Assembly: GCA_003136355.1 (NCBI GenBank)
Contig: PLED01000108.1
Coordinates: 17,365 to 73,005, forward strand
DNA from: Vulcanimicrobiota bacterium
GTDB taxonomy: Bacteria > Vulcanimicrobiota > Vulcanimicrobiia > Vulcanimicrobiales > Vulcanimicrobiaceae
Reading direction: 5' to 3'
DNA: 55,641 bases
The position numbers and the translations under genes are program-made. Below are positions 38,145 through 46,668 of the stretch, one piece after another. The notes beneath the pieces were generated by a model, which was given only the letters and a program-made list of their open reading frames with translations, was not told the DNA's origin and did no database searches. Every line of letters begins with the position of its first letter. Position 1 is the stretch's first letter.

Positions 38145-39114
38145 ACTCTTTGGCGAAATAGGTGATGACGATGTTCGCGCCGGCGCGCGCGAAGCTGACG
38201 AGCATCTCGTGCACCGCGCGCTCCTCGTCGATCCATCCGTTGAGCGCCGCGGCCTTGATCATCGAATATTCGCCGCTGACGTTGTAGACGGCAATCGGCA
38301 GATCGAAACGGTCGCGCGCAGCTCGCACCACGTCGAGGTACGCGAGCGCCGGCTTCACCATCAGGATGTCGGCGCCTTCTTGCACGTCGAGCGTCATTTC
38401 GCGCAGCGCTTCACGGACGTTCGACGGATCCATCTGGTAGGTGCGGCGGTCGCCGAACTGCGGCGTCGATCCCGCCGCCTCGCGGAACGGACCGTAAAAT
38501 GCCGATGCGTATTTCGCGCTATACGCCATGATCGCGATCTCTTCGAAATCTTCGCCGTCGAGTGCTTCACGAATCGCACCGACGCGGCCGTCCATCATGT
38601 CGGACGGCGCAACGACGTCCACGCCGGCGCGCGCATATGTTAAAGCCGTGCGCGCTAATATTTCGACCGTCGCATCGTTGTCCACGTCGCCGCGCTCGTT
38701 CAGGATCCCACAGTGTCCGTGGTCGGTATATTCGCAGTTGCAGAGATCGGCGATCACGATCATGTGCGGCAGAGCGCTCTTTATCTCGCGCGCGGTTTGC
38801 TGCACGACACCGTCGGGATCGAAGTTCTTGCTGCCGCGCGCATCTTTCGTTTTTGGAATGCCGAAGAGCAGGACGGAACCCAATCCGAGCGCGTCGAGCG
38901 TGCGCGCTTCGCGTACGGCGCTCTCAACCGTGTACCGCTCGATGCCGGGCATCGATGCGATCGGTCCGGCTTGGCCGGGATTCTCGACCACGAAGAGCGG
39001 CTGGACGAGCTGCGCCGGATCGGTGCGGTGCTCGCGCACGAGCTCGCGCATGGCGCTGTTCCGGCGCAGCCGCCGCGGACGGATAGTTTGGCGGAGTTTC
39101 GGGAGTGTTTTCAG
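38125..39114 (-). CDS. hemB: Delta-aminolevulinic acid dehydratase (porphobilinogen synthase); probable CTG start at 39114
   Basis: AMRELVREHRTDPAQLVQPLFVVEN, VIADLCNCEYTDHGHCGIL, VAPSDMMDGRVGAIREAL, YSAKYASAFYGPFREA. Conserved RPRRLRRN lies upstream of the first ATG (39051) and is reached only from CTG 39114 preceded by AAGGAG. Confidence 0.9.
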   Translation of the reverse strand: MKTLPKLRQTIRPRRLRRNSAMRELVREHRTDPAQLVQPLFVVENPGQAGPIASMPGIERYTVESAVREARTLDALGLGSVLLFGIPKTKDARGSKNFDPDGVVQQTAREIKSALPHMIVIADLCNCEYTDHGHCGILNERGDVDNDATVEILARTALTYARAGVDVVAPSDMMDGRVGAIREALDGEDFEEIAIMAYSAKYASAFYGPFREAAGSTPQFGDRRTYQMDPSNVREALREMTLDVQEGADILMVKPALAYLDVVRAARDRFDLPIAVYNVSGEYSMIKAAALNGWIDEERAVHEMLVSFARAGANIVITYFAKEYAARSR

Positions 39115-40955
39115 CTGGAGCGCTCCTTGGAAGCAAGATGATCGCGGATCGCGCCGACCAGCGCGTCAATGGCCGCTTCGGGCGCCACCAGATCCGGCGT
39201 AAATCCGGCCGCGTGCGCCGCCGCCGAACTGGCCGGACCCATTGCGGCGATGGCCGGACGCCGCTCGAACCGGTGCACGCGCGCCAAATACTCTGACGCT
39301 GCCCCAACCGACCCGCTGGACGGAAAGACGATAAGGTCCGGCACGCGCTGGCCCAGGCCCGGCGGTTCGGCTTCACCGGAGCGCATCTCGAGCACCTCCG
39401 CTCCGTCGGCCCGCAGCGCCGAGGCGATGCGGCTGGCGCGCTCCTGCGTCCGTGGGAGCAGCACGAGCCTGCCGTCCAGCGGGCGTCCTTTCTGCGCGTT
39501 CAGCGCGGCCGCCAGCTCTGCACCGAGGGCTTCGGCTTGCGCCGGCGTCTCGACGGGCCGGCTCAACCGCGCGCGCACGATCTCCGCACCCTCGGCTTGC
39601 GCAAGGGCGCCGAACGCCTCGAGTTCGCCACCGGAAAAGCGTGCGTGAATGCCGATCGGCGCCTGACATCCGCCGCGCAGCTCGCGCAACGCCGCGCGTT
39701 CGCACAACACGGCAAGTTCCGCCGGACGATCGTTCACCGCTTCGCGAATCTGGGTCTCGAACTCGCCGCCGGCGAGAATCTCGACTGCGAGCGCGCCTTG
39801 CCCGGCCGCCGGCACCATCTCGGTCAGTTCGAACGGGCGCATGTGTGCCGCGGTTGCGCGCAAGCGCTCTAAGCCGGCTGCCGCTAATACGATTGCATCG
39901 TATTCGCCTTCGCGCAGTTTTCTTAAGCGCGTGTCGACGTTGCCGCGCACGTCTGCATATTCCAGGTCTTTGCGAAGCGCGAACAGCTGCGCGCGCCGCC
40001 TGGCGCTCGACGTGCCGACCCGCGCACCCGGCGGAAGCGCGGCCAGATTCTCGAACCGTTCGCTGCAGAAGACGTCGCGCGGATCCGCGCGTGCGGAGAT
40101 CGCGGCGATGCGCATATCGGCAGGCAATTCGCTTGGAAGGTCTTTGCACGAATGCACCGCGTATTGCGCGCGGCCTTCGCGAATCGCGACCTCCAGCTCT
40201 TTCACGAATAAACTTTCGGATCCGATCGCTGCGATCGACCGGTCCACAATACGATCGCCCGTCGTCGTCACGTTCAAAAACGTTGTCGCGATCCCGCGCA
40301 GCGCCAGTTGGGCCGCAACCGTGCGCGCTTGGATCATCGCCAGCGCGCTCGCGCGCGTTGCGCAGACCGCCGCTCTCACGTTCATCGTCGCGAGACGGTC
40401 GATCGGAAGCTGCGCCAGGTCGCGCAGCGTTCCGCTTCTTTCCCGTTCGGAGAGCTCGCTCTTGGCGTAGTCGCGCATTTGTTCGAGCGTTTTTAGCGCT
40501 GCCGCATACGAATCGTCGAAATGCTCCCGCAATTCAGTGGCGAGCCGTTTTGCAAAAGCCGGCGCCGCGCCGCCCGTATCGATCGCAAACGTCAGATCGC
40601 CGATCTGCACGGTCGCCGATGTGGCGAAATCTCCGCGCTCGGCCTTCGAAGCATCGCAGACCAGAACGTGTGCTGCACGCGCGTCGGCGCAGACGGCTTC
40701 ATTCACCTTGTCGTCGGAGGTCGCGGCGATCGCGAGAAACGCTCCGTCGAGGTCGGCCGATTCGTAACCGCGTTCGCGCAATTCGAAGCCGTGCCGACGG
40801 GCCGCTTCGCGCAGAGCCGGTGCGATTTCGGGCGCGACGACGCGGACGCTCGCTCCGGCGGCCTGCAGGGTCGCGGCTTTCTTGCGTGCGACTTCACCGC
40901 CGCCGGCCACCACCGCCAGGCGGCCGCGAACGTAGAGCGTCACGGGAAACGACAT
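39111..40955 (-). CDS. hemC: Fusion: precorrin-2 dehydrogenase (SirC/CysG-N) - porphobilinogen deaminase (HemC) - half HemD-like tail
   Basis: SirC: AVVAGGGEVARKKAATLQAAGASVRVVAPE; HemC: SCKDLPSELP, RGNVDTRLRKLREGEYDAIVLAAAGLERL, RELRGGCQAPIGIHA; tail: GRLVLLPRTQERASRIASALRADGAEVLEM...AAMGPASSAAAHAAGF. Confidence 0.9.
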   Translation of the reverse strand: MSFPVTLYVRGRLAVVAGGGEVARKKAATLQAAGASVRVVAPEIAPALREAARRHGFELRERGYESADLDGAFLAIAATSDDKVNEAVCADARAAHVLVCDASKAERGDFATSATVQIGDLTFAIDTGGAAPAFAKRLATELREHFDDSYAAALKTLEQMRDYAKSELSERERSGTLRDLAQLPIDRLATMNVRAAVCATRASALAMIQARTVAAQLALRGIATTFLNVTTTGDRIVDRSIAAIGSESLFVKELEVAIREGRAQYAVHSCKDLPSELPADMRIAAISARADPRDVFCSERFENLAALPPGARVGTSSARRRAQLFALRKDLEYADVRGNVDTRLRKLREGEYDAIVLAAAGLERLRATAAHMRPFELTEMVPAAGQGALAVEILAGGEFETQIREAVNDRPAELAVLCERAALRELRGGCQAPIGIHARFSGGELEAFGALAQAEGAEIVRARLSRPVETPAQAEALGAELAAALNAQKGRPLDGRLVLLPRTQERASRIASALRADGAEVLEMRSGEAEPPGLGQRVPDLIVFPSSGSVGAASEYLARVHRFERRPAIAAMGPASSAAAHAAGFTPDLVAPEAAIDALVGAIRDHLASKERSS

Positions 40956-40999
40956 CGGTGCGCATGACTTCGCTGCACGACTGCCCAAAACTGCACCGG

Positions 41000-42655
41000 A
41001 TGCGTATTCCTTGGCGCGCCGCACTCATCGGAGCGGCGGTTGCCGCGCTGGTCACGCTGCCGGGCCTGGGCAGCGGCACGCTGTGGGATAACAGCGAGAC
41101 CGCCTACGGCGAAGTCGCTCGCGAGATTCTTCTGGCTCGCGACTGGATCGTTTTGCATTTCAACGGCGATCCGTGGTTTGTTCAGCCGCCGCTCTATTTT
41201 TGGATCGCGGCCATCTGCGCGAAAATCTTCGGCGTGACGACCTTGGCGCTCCGGCTGCCGGCCGCGCTCGCGACGATCGCGATGGGAGCGATGACCGCAT
41301 ACGCCGTCGCGCGGCAAGCGGGAACGCGCGCGGGGATCTATGCGGGCGTCATTCTTTCGACGTGCCTGATGCAGGCGATCGTCGGCCGGCTCGCCATCAT
41401 GGATGCGCTGCTCGATCTTTCCGTGGCCGCGGCGATCTTCGCATGGTTCCGCGCGGTGCAAACGGGCGAAGATTCGTACTTCATCTACGGTTGGATCGCG
41501 GCCGGCTTCGGATTTTTGGCCAAAGGCCCCGTTGCGCCGGTCGTGGCGCTGCTGGTGATCGTACCGTACTACCTGTGGGAGAGGCGCGCGACGCACGCGC
41601 GGCCACCCGGTTGGCGCGCATGGGCGGGCGGCCTGGCGCTCTTTCTGGTGATCGTGCTTCCGTGGCTCGCGGCGCTTTGGCAGCGCGCGGGCACCGCTTC
41701 GATCGCGGAACTCCTCGGACACTACACCGTCGGCCGCTACACCGGAACGATCGAGAGTCAGAGCGGCCCCGTATGGTATTACTTGCCGGTTATCATTTTG
41801 GGATTCTTTCCGTGGATCGCGTTTTTGCCGTCCGCAATCGTGTCGGCGGCGCGCCGGCTGCGCGATCCCGCGGCCACGACGCAGGAACGGCGCTTGCACC
41901 AGCTCGTGCGCCTGGCGATCGTGTGGATTATTCTTCCGCTGGCGTTTTTTAGCTTTGCGCGCACGAAACTGCCGAACTACATCGCGCTTGAATTGCCGGC
42001 CCCGGCGCTGTTGGTTGCATTGTATTTCGAAACGGCGCTCGAACGCGTGCGCAGCCGTTCGGCGCTGATCTCGACCGGCGCGGTGCCGCTGACGATTCTG
42101 CTGGTCGCGATCGCGATCGTCATCTTTTCGCGCGACAACCGCCTGAACATCGAGCTGGCCGTCGCCGCCCGAAGTCTGATTTGGGTCGGCGGCGCGATCT
42201 TTGCCGGCTCGATTCTCAGTTTCGCGCTGCTCTTCAATCGCTCGCGTGCATTCGCCGCGCCGTACGTGCTCGCGTTCTCGATGGCGGCCGCGATCGGCTT
42301 GCTGGCGTTACTGGTGCTGCCGCAGGGCGAACAATTCAAACCCGTCCCGCACTTGGCGACTCTGATCGACAGCCGCCGGCTTCCGGGCGACGCCGTCGCA
42401 ATCCAAAACCTCGCGGGCGGCAACGCGCTGATCTTTTACACGCGTCCGGTCGTTTATGTCTTTGCGCGGCCCGGCGAGCCAATCGCCAACGGCACGGCCA
42501 ACCCGCGCAACATTATCTGCGGCGCGCAACGGCTCTGGCTGATCGCTCCGCGTCACAAGCCGTTCACGCAAGACACGTTCGGACGCAAACGCACGCTCGT
42601 CACCACTTGGGGAGAAGCGAATCTCTTTCTGTATACCGGGCCGACGTGCGCGTAG
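41000..42655 (+). CDS. ArnT/GT83-like membrane glycosyltransferase
   Basis: DNSETAYGEVAREILLARDWIVLHFNGDPWFVQPPLYFWIAAICAKIFG; multiple TMs. Confidence 0.85.
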   Translation: MRIPWRAALIGAAVAALVTLPGLGSGTLWDNSETAYGEVAREILLARDWIVLHFNGDPWFVQPPLYFWIAAICAKIFGVTTLALRLPAALATIAMGAMTAYAVARQAGTRAGIYAGVILSTCLMQAIVGRLAIMDALLDLSVAAAIFAWFRAVQTGEDSYFIYGWIAAGFGFLAKGPVAPVVALLVIVPYYLWERRATHARPPGWRAWAGGLALFLVIVLPWLAALWQRAGTASIAELLGHYTVGRYTGTIESQSGPVWYYLPVIILGFFPWIAFLPSAIVSAARRLRDPAATTQERRLHQLVRLAIVWIILPLAFFSFARTKLPNYIALELPAPALLVALYFETALERVRSRSALISTGAVPLTILLVAIAIVIFSRDNRLNIELAVAARSLIWVGGAIFAGSILSFALLFNRSRAFAAPYVLAFSMAAAIGLLALLVLPQGEQFKPVPHLATLIDSRRLPGDAVAIQNLAGGNALIFYTRPVVYVFARPGEPIANGTANPRNIICGAQRLWLIAPRHKPFTQDTFGRKRTLVTTWGEANLFLYTGPTCA

Positions 42656-42659
42656 TGAT

Positions 42660-42802
42660 ATGAGCTAGCGGGTCCCATTTCGCTTGGCCACGCGCTCGCT
42701 GCGGCATCCGGCCTCCCCCTTCGACAATGCTCAGGACTCGGCGCTACGCGCCTCGGCTGACGAGTCAGACGACCTGCGCCGAAACGGGACCCGCTAGCCC
42801 AT
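42660..42802. repeat. 143-bp inverted-repeat element with 22-bp near-perfect termini
   Basis: ATGAGCTAGCGGGTCCCATTTC (42660-42681) versus reverse complement of 42781-42802 ATGGGCTAGCGGGTCCCGTTTC (20/22); lies between convergent genes. Confidence 0.7.
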
Positions 42803-42826
42803 AACCACGCGCATTCCCTTAACGAT

Positions 42827-43561
42827 TTAAAGAAAGAGAAATGCGGCGTCGCCGACGCGTTCGAGCGTGGCGTTTTCGATCCGGCCGGTTCCCGTGATCG
42901 GCGCGGTGCGCCGGGCGAACGTGATCTGCAGCGCGTGGCGCGTTTCTTGCGACGCGTTGCGCGTGCCCGAATGCAGCAGGTGTCCGTTGAAGGCGATAGC
43001 CGAGCCCGCGCTGCAGGTGACAAACCGCTGCGACGGATGCGGAGTATCCGCATCGGACGGGACGGCGATATCGCCCGGCAGGTGCGATCCTGAGATGAGG
43101 CGCGTCGCGCCGTTGGTTGCCGTGAAATCCACCAGTGCGATGATCGCGGTCGCGACCTGGTATTCGCCGCGATAACCTTGCCTGAAATCGGAATGCAGCG
43201 TCTGCGCGCCATACCCGGGCTGCGGAGCGCGATAGGCAACCGAACCGATGCGCAGATCGTACCCGGTGACGTGCACCATGGCCGAGAGCAGCCGCTCCGA
43301 TTTCCACACGGGATCGAAAGCCGGCTCGTTGACGAGATCGTTGAGATGCAGCGTGCCGCCGGCGTGCCAGGTCGGATCGAGGCGCGCTTGCGCGATCAGT
43401 TTGTCGAGCGCTTTTCGCACATCGGCGATTTGTTCCGCGCTCAGGAGTTGGGGCAATACGACGTAGCCGTCGCGGTCGAGTACCGCCGTTTCGGTTTGGG
43501 TTAGCTTCTCTTCGCTCGCGCCCAGCGAGCGAAGGAGCTCTTCACGCTCGGCGCTTTCCAT
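42827..43561 (-). CDS. Phytanoyl-CoA dioxygenase family protein
   Basis: DRDGYVVLPQLLSAEQI; Fe-binding HSD (QTLHSDFRQGY) and distal His (GHLLHSGTRNAS). Confidence 0.85.
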   Translation of the reverse strand: MESAEREELLRSLGASEEKLTQTETAVLDRDGYVVLPQLLSAEQIADVRKALDKLIAQARLDPTWHAGGTLHLNDLVNEPAFDPVWKSERLLSAMVHVTGYDLRIGSVAYRAPQPGYGAQTLHSDFRQGYRGEYQVATAIIALVDFTATNGATRLISGSHLPGDIAVPSDADTPHPSQRFVTCSAGSAIAFNGHLLHSGTRNASQETRHALQITFARRTAPITGTGRIENATLERVGDAAFLFL

Positions 43562-43567
43562 CGCACG

Positions 43568-45049
43568 CTATTTTTTAAGTTTGGTGACGTCGGCCGTCGT
43601 GACCGCACTTGCGCGGTTTGTTCCCAGCGCCGAACGGATGTAGGTGACCACGTTGGCGATGTCTTTGGTCGAGAGCGACGACTTCCACGGCGGCATTTGC
43701 CCGTTGTAGGTCGCGCCGTTGACTTGAATCGCGCCGGTCTTTCCGTTGAGCACGGTGAGAATCACTTGCTTCGGATCGCCGGTGACGAACGAGTTCCCCG
43801 CCAGCGGCGGGAAGTTCGGCGGCGCGCCGGCGCCGGCTGCGCCGTGGCACGAGCTGCAGTTTTGCGAATAGACCGCTTGGCCGGCTTTCGCAGCCGGGCT
43901 GACCACGGCGGTCGTGCTCGGCGGCGATTGATCGCTGCTGCCGGCTTCGGTTTGATGCGCCTGTTCTTTGGCCGCGACGGCGGGCGGCCCGCTTGAAGTT
44001 GCCGCGGCCTGTTTTTGCATGATCGAGAGCTGGCTCCAGATTGTCAGCCACCAGATGATCGCGAGCGAGACGCCCAAGAGCCACAGAATGAACTTCCGCG
44101 AGCCCAGGACGCGCGTCGTGCTGCGATCGATCCACGGCAGCAGGAGCAATAACGTTGTCGCCGCTCCGGGGATGACGATCGCGCCGATGATTTCCAAATT
44201 ACCCGGAACGATATTGAGCAAGCCGAACAGATCGAGAAAATACCAGGCCGGATACGGTGTGAACTGAACCGTCGGATCGGCTTTCATGTCGAGGAACGGC
44301 GGCCAGAATGTGGCCAGCGCGACGATACCGATCAGGACGAGCAGCGATGCGACCGTGTCCATGAACAGCTGGTCGGGCCAGAAACGGCCTTTGCGCAGCG
44401 GGCGCGGATCCTCGACGGGCGGCCCGGCCGATCCGTTCCAGCGGAAGATCGCCAAGTGCGCACCGACGAGCGCGACAAGCGCCGCGGGCATCAACCAGAC
44501 GTGCAATCCGAAGAAGCGGTTGATTGTGAGCGTGCCCATCGTCGTGCCGTCTTGCGCGAATTGCTGGATCCAGCCGCCGATGAACGGGACGTTGAGCGTG
44601 AGATTGATTGCGACTTGCGATGCAAAATATGCATCCATGTCCCACGGAAGCAGATAACCGGTGAGGCCGAGCACCATGGTGACGAGCAGCAATAAGACGC
44701 CGACGATCCACTGGATCTCGCGCGGGGATTTGTAAGCGCCCCAGATCACGACCTGCAGCAAATGCAGAAAGACGAGCGCAATCATCGCCGACGCGCCCCA
44801 ATAGTGAATGCTTAATACGGCATGCTGGAACGGGTGATCGTAGATATATTTGGTGGATTCCCACGCCGTCAGCGCAGACGGAGCGTAGAAGAACGTCAAG
44901 AAGATGCCGGTGACGATCTGCACGATCATCGCAAAGAGCGTCGCGCTGCCGAAAACATACCAATAGCTCGCGCCGCCGGGGACATCCTCGGTCAGGAAAT
45001 CCTTCGCCATCGTGACGAAGCCGGTCCGGCGATCGATCCAGTTCAGCAT
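43568..45049 (-). CDS. Cytochrome b (b6/subunit-IV type) fused to C-terminal cytochrome c domain
   Basis: HYWGASAMIALVFLHLLQVV, LTGYLLPWDMDAYFA, GLHVWLMPAALVALVGAHL; C-terminal CSSCHGAAGAGAPPNFPPLAG with MPPW. Confidence 0.93.
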   Translation of the reverse strand: MLNWIDRRTGFVTMAKDFLTEDVPGGASYWYVFGSATLFAMIVQIVTGIFLTFFYAPSALTAWESTKYIYDHPFQHAVLSIHYWGASAMIALVFLHLLQVVIWGAYKSPREIQWIVGVLLLLVTMVLGLTGYLLPWDMDAYFASQVAINLTLNVPFIGGWIQQFAQDGTTMGTLTINRFFGLHVWLMPAALVALVGAHLAIFRWNGSAGPPVEDPRPLRKGRFWPDQLFMDTVASLLVLIGIVALATFWPPFLDMKADPTVQFTPYPAWYFLDLFGLLNIVPGNLEIIGAIVIPGAATTLLLLLPWIDRSTTRVLGSRKFILWLLGVSLAIIWWLTIWSQLSIMQKQAAATSSGPPAVAAKEQAHQTEAGSSDQSPPSTTAVVSPAAKAGQAVYSQNCSSCHGAAGAGAPPNFPPLAGNSFVTGDPKQVILTVLNGKTGAIQVNGATYNGQMPPWKSSLSTKDIANVVTYIRSALGTNRASAVTTADVTKLKK

Positions 45050-45699
45050 TACGCGGTGTACGACACGACGAGGCGGTTAGGAATCGTGGGCGCGTAGCGG
45101 ATCCATTCACACTGTGCGACTCCGCTCTGCTCGCGCAGCGGCAGCGGATCTAATCCGCGAACGGCCGGTCCGTGAGTAAGCGCGCCGTTCGGATCGTACA
45201 TCGAGCCATGGCACGGGCAAAAGAACCTGTTCTGCGATCCCTGCCACTGGTAGTAGCAACCTAAGTGCGGACAGATCGGACTAAACAACACAAAGCCCAT
45301 GTTAACGATGGGGTAAGGAAGCGTATCTTTACCGCCCGGTCCGAAAAGGTCGCTCCGGTCGCGCATGAATTTCTGCGGATCCTTGACCTTGATGCCCCAC
45401 GCGGACTGCGGGGAGCTCTGCTCCGGGAGGTAGGCGTCCTTACTCTTGAGGTTGATGTCGATATGGACCGGAGTGTCGGTCGCATTCTGCAGCTGTTTCC
45501 AGCCGTTCTCGTCGAGGGGCGTCCAGGTCGCTCCGCCCGCGCCGACATCGGGCAGAAGCGAGCCGACGATCGGGATAGCAAGCGTCAGGCCGATAACGCC
45601 GCTGATGGTGATGGTCGCATTGGCCATCCATTGCCGCCGTGAGATGACCTCGGGCGTTTCGGGCTCGTCGTTGGCGCCGGGGTGGGCGTGACTGGACAA
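45049..45699 (-). CDS. Rieske iron-sulfur protein
   Basis: SRRQWMANATITISGVIGL N-terminus; CPHLGCYYQWQGSQNRFFCPCHGSMYD. Confidence 0.95.
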   Translation of the reverse strand: MSSHAHPGANDEPETPEVISRRQWMANATITISGVIGLTLAIPIVGSLLPDVGAGGATWTPLDENGWKQLQNATDTPVHIDINLKSKDAYLPEQSSPQSAWGIKVKDPQKFMRDRSDLFGPGGKDTLPYPIVNMGFVLFSPICPHLGCYYQWQGSQNRFFCPCHGSMYDPNGALTHGPAVRGLDPLPLREQSGVAQCEWIRYAPTIPNRLVVSYTA

Positions 45700-45786
45700 A
45701 TTCGCGTCTCCTCTTGCTCCGGTTGTAGGGCGGCTTTTCCGCCGCCGCCACGACCAACCTCTTAGTCCGCAGGAAGCCGGCGCTCC

Positions 45787-46668
45787 CTAGACTTTGTAGC
45801 TGTGGAGTCCGCTAATCCAGAGATTGACGCCGAAGTAGCAGAACATGATCGAGAGAAATCCGATCACGCTCACCCAGGCCGTCCGGACTCCCCGCCACGC
45901 GTTGCGCGTGTGCAGATGCATGTAGATGGCGTAGACGATCCACGAAAAGAGTGCCGCGGTTTCTTTGGGGTCCCACTGCCAGTAATGTCCCCACGACTCG
46001 TGCGCCCACATTGCGCCGGTGATAATCCCGAGCGTCAGCAGCGGCAGCCCGACCGCAACGATCCGGTAGATCAGGACATCGAGCTGGGCCAAACTCGGCA
46101 TCGTATCCAGCCATTGCAAACCGGGGCTGTCCGCAGCGGAAACATTCCGCCGTGCCAGCGATCGTTCGAGATAATATTTGACCAGAAAGAGAACCGATAT
46201 GACAAACGAGACCATGAAAGCCGCGTACGACGACACGACCAACGGAACGTGGATCTTCGCCCAATACGATTGCAGCGAAGGTACGGCGGGCATCGTTCCT
46301 TCGTTCCAGGTGATCGCGTAGGCCAGAAACAGCGCCGCGAGGCCGAGAACGAAACCGCCTGCGAACCAGAGATCGTAGCGGAACGCGAAGATGATAAAAA
46401 TCAGCACGGCGACCGCGGCGAAAAGCGAAAGCGATCCATATAAGTTCAGCAACGGCCAGATGTGCGTGATCTCGTAGCGCGCAAATAGTTGTCCGAATTG
46501 CGCGATGCAGCCGGCGATGGCGAGCGGAATAGCCAGATGACGCAGCCATGCAGAGCGCGAGAAAAAATAGACGAGCAGCGCGAGCGCGCCGACGACGTAG
46601 GCGCCAATCGCGATAATCATGAGCACTTCGTCTAAGGGCGTATGTCCGTTAGCCACTCGAATCTCCAA
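45787..46668 (-). CDS. Cytochrome c biogenesis protein CcsA/CcsB family (system II)
   Basis: WAHESWGHYWQWDPKETAALFSWIVYAIYMH; multiple TMs. Confidence 0.9.
   Translation of the reverse strand: MEIRVANGHTPLDEVLMIIAIGAYVVGALALLVYFFSRSAWLRHLAIPLAIAGCIAQFGQLFARYEITHIWPLLNLYGSLSLFAAVAVLIFIIFAFRYDLWFAGGFVLGLAALFLAYAITWNEGTMPAVPSLQSYWAKIHVPLVVSSYAAFMVSFVISVLFLVKYYLERSLARRNVSAADSPGLQWLDTMPSLAQLDVLIYRIVAVGLPLLTLGIITGAMWAHESWGHYWQWDPKETAALFSWIVYAIYMHLHTRNAWRGVRTAWVSVIGFLSIMFCYFGVNLWISGLHSYKV

Noticed and set aside
39452-42655. 1067-aa plus-strand ORF covering hemC antisense and the glycosyltransferase
   Set aside because: The 5' two-thirds is antisense to a clear SirC-HemC coding frame and is Arg/Ala/Pro-rich low-complexity typical of GC-rich shadow ORFs; only 41000-42655 looks real
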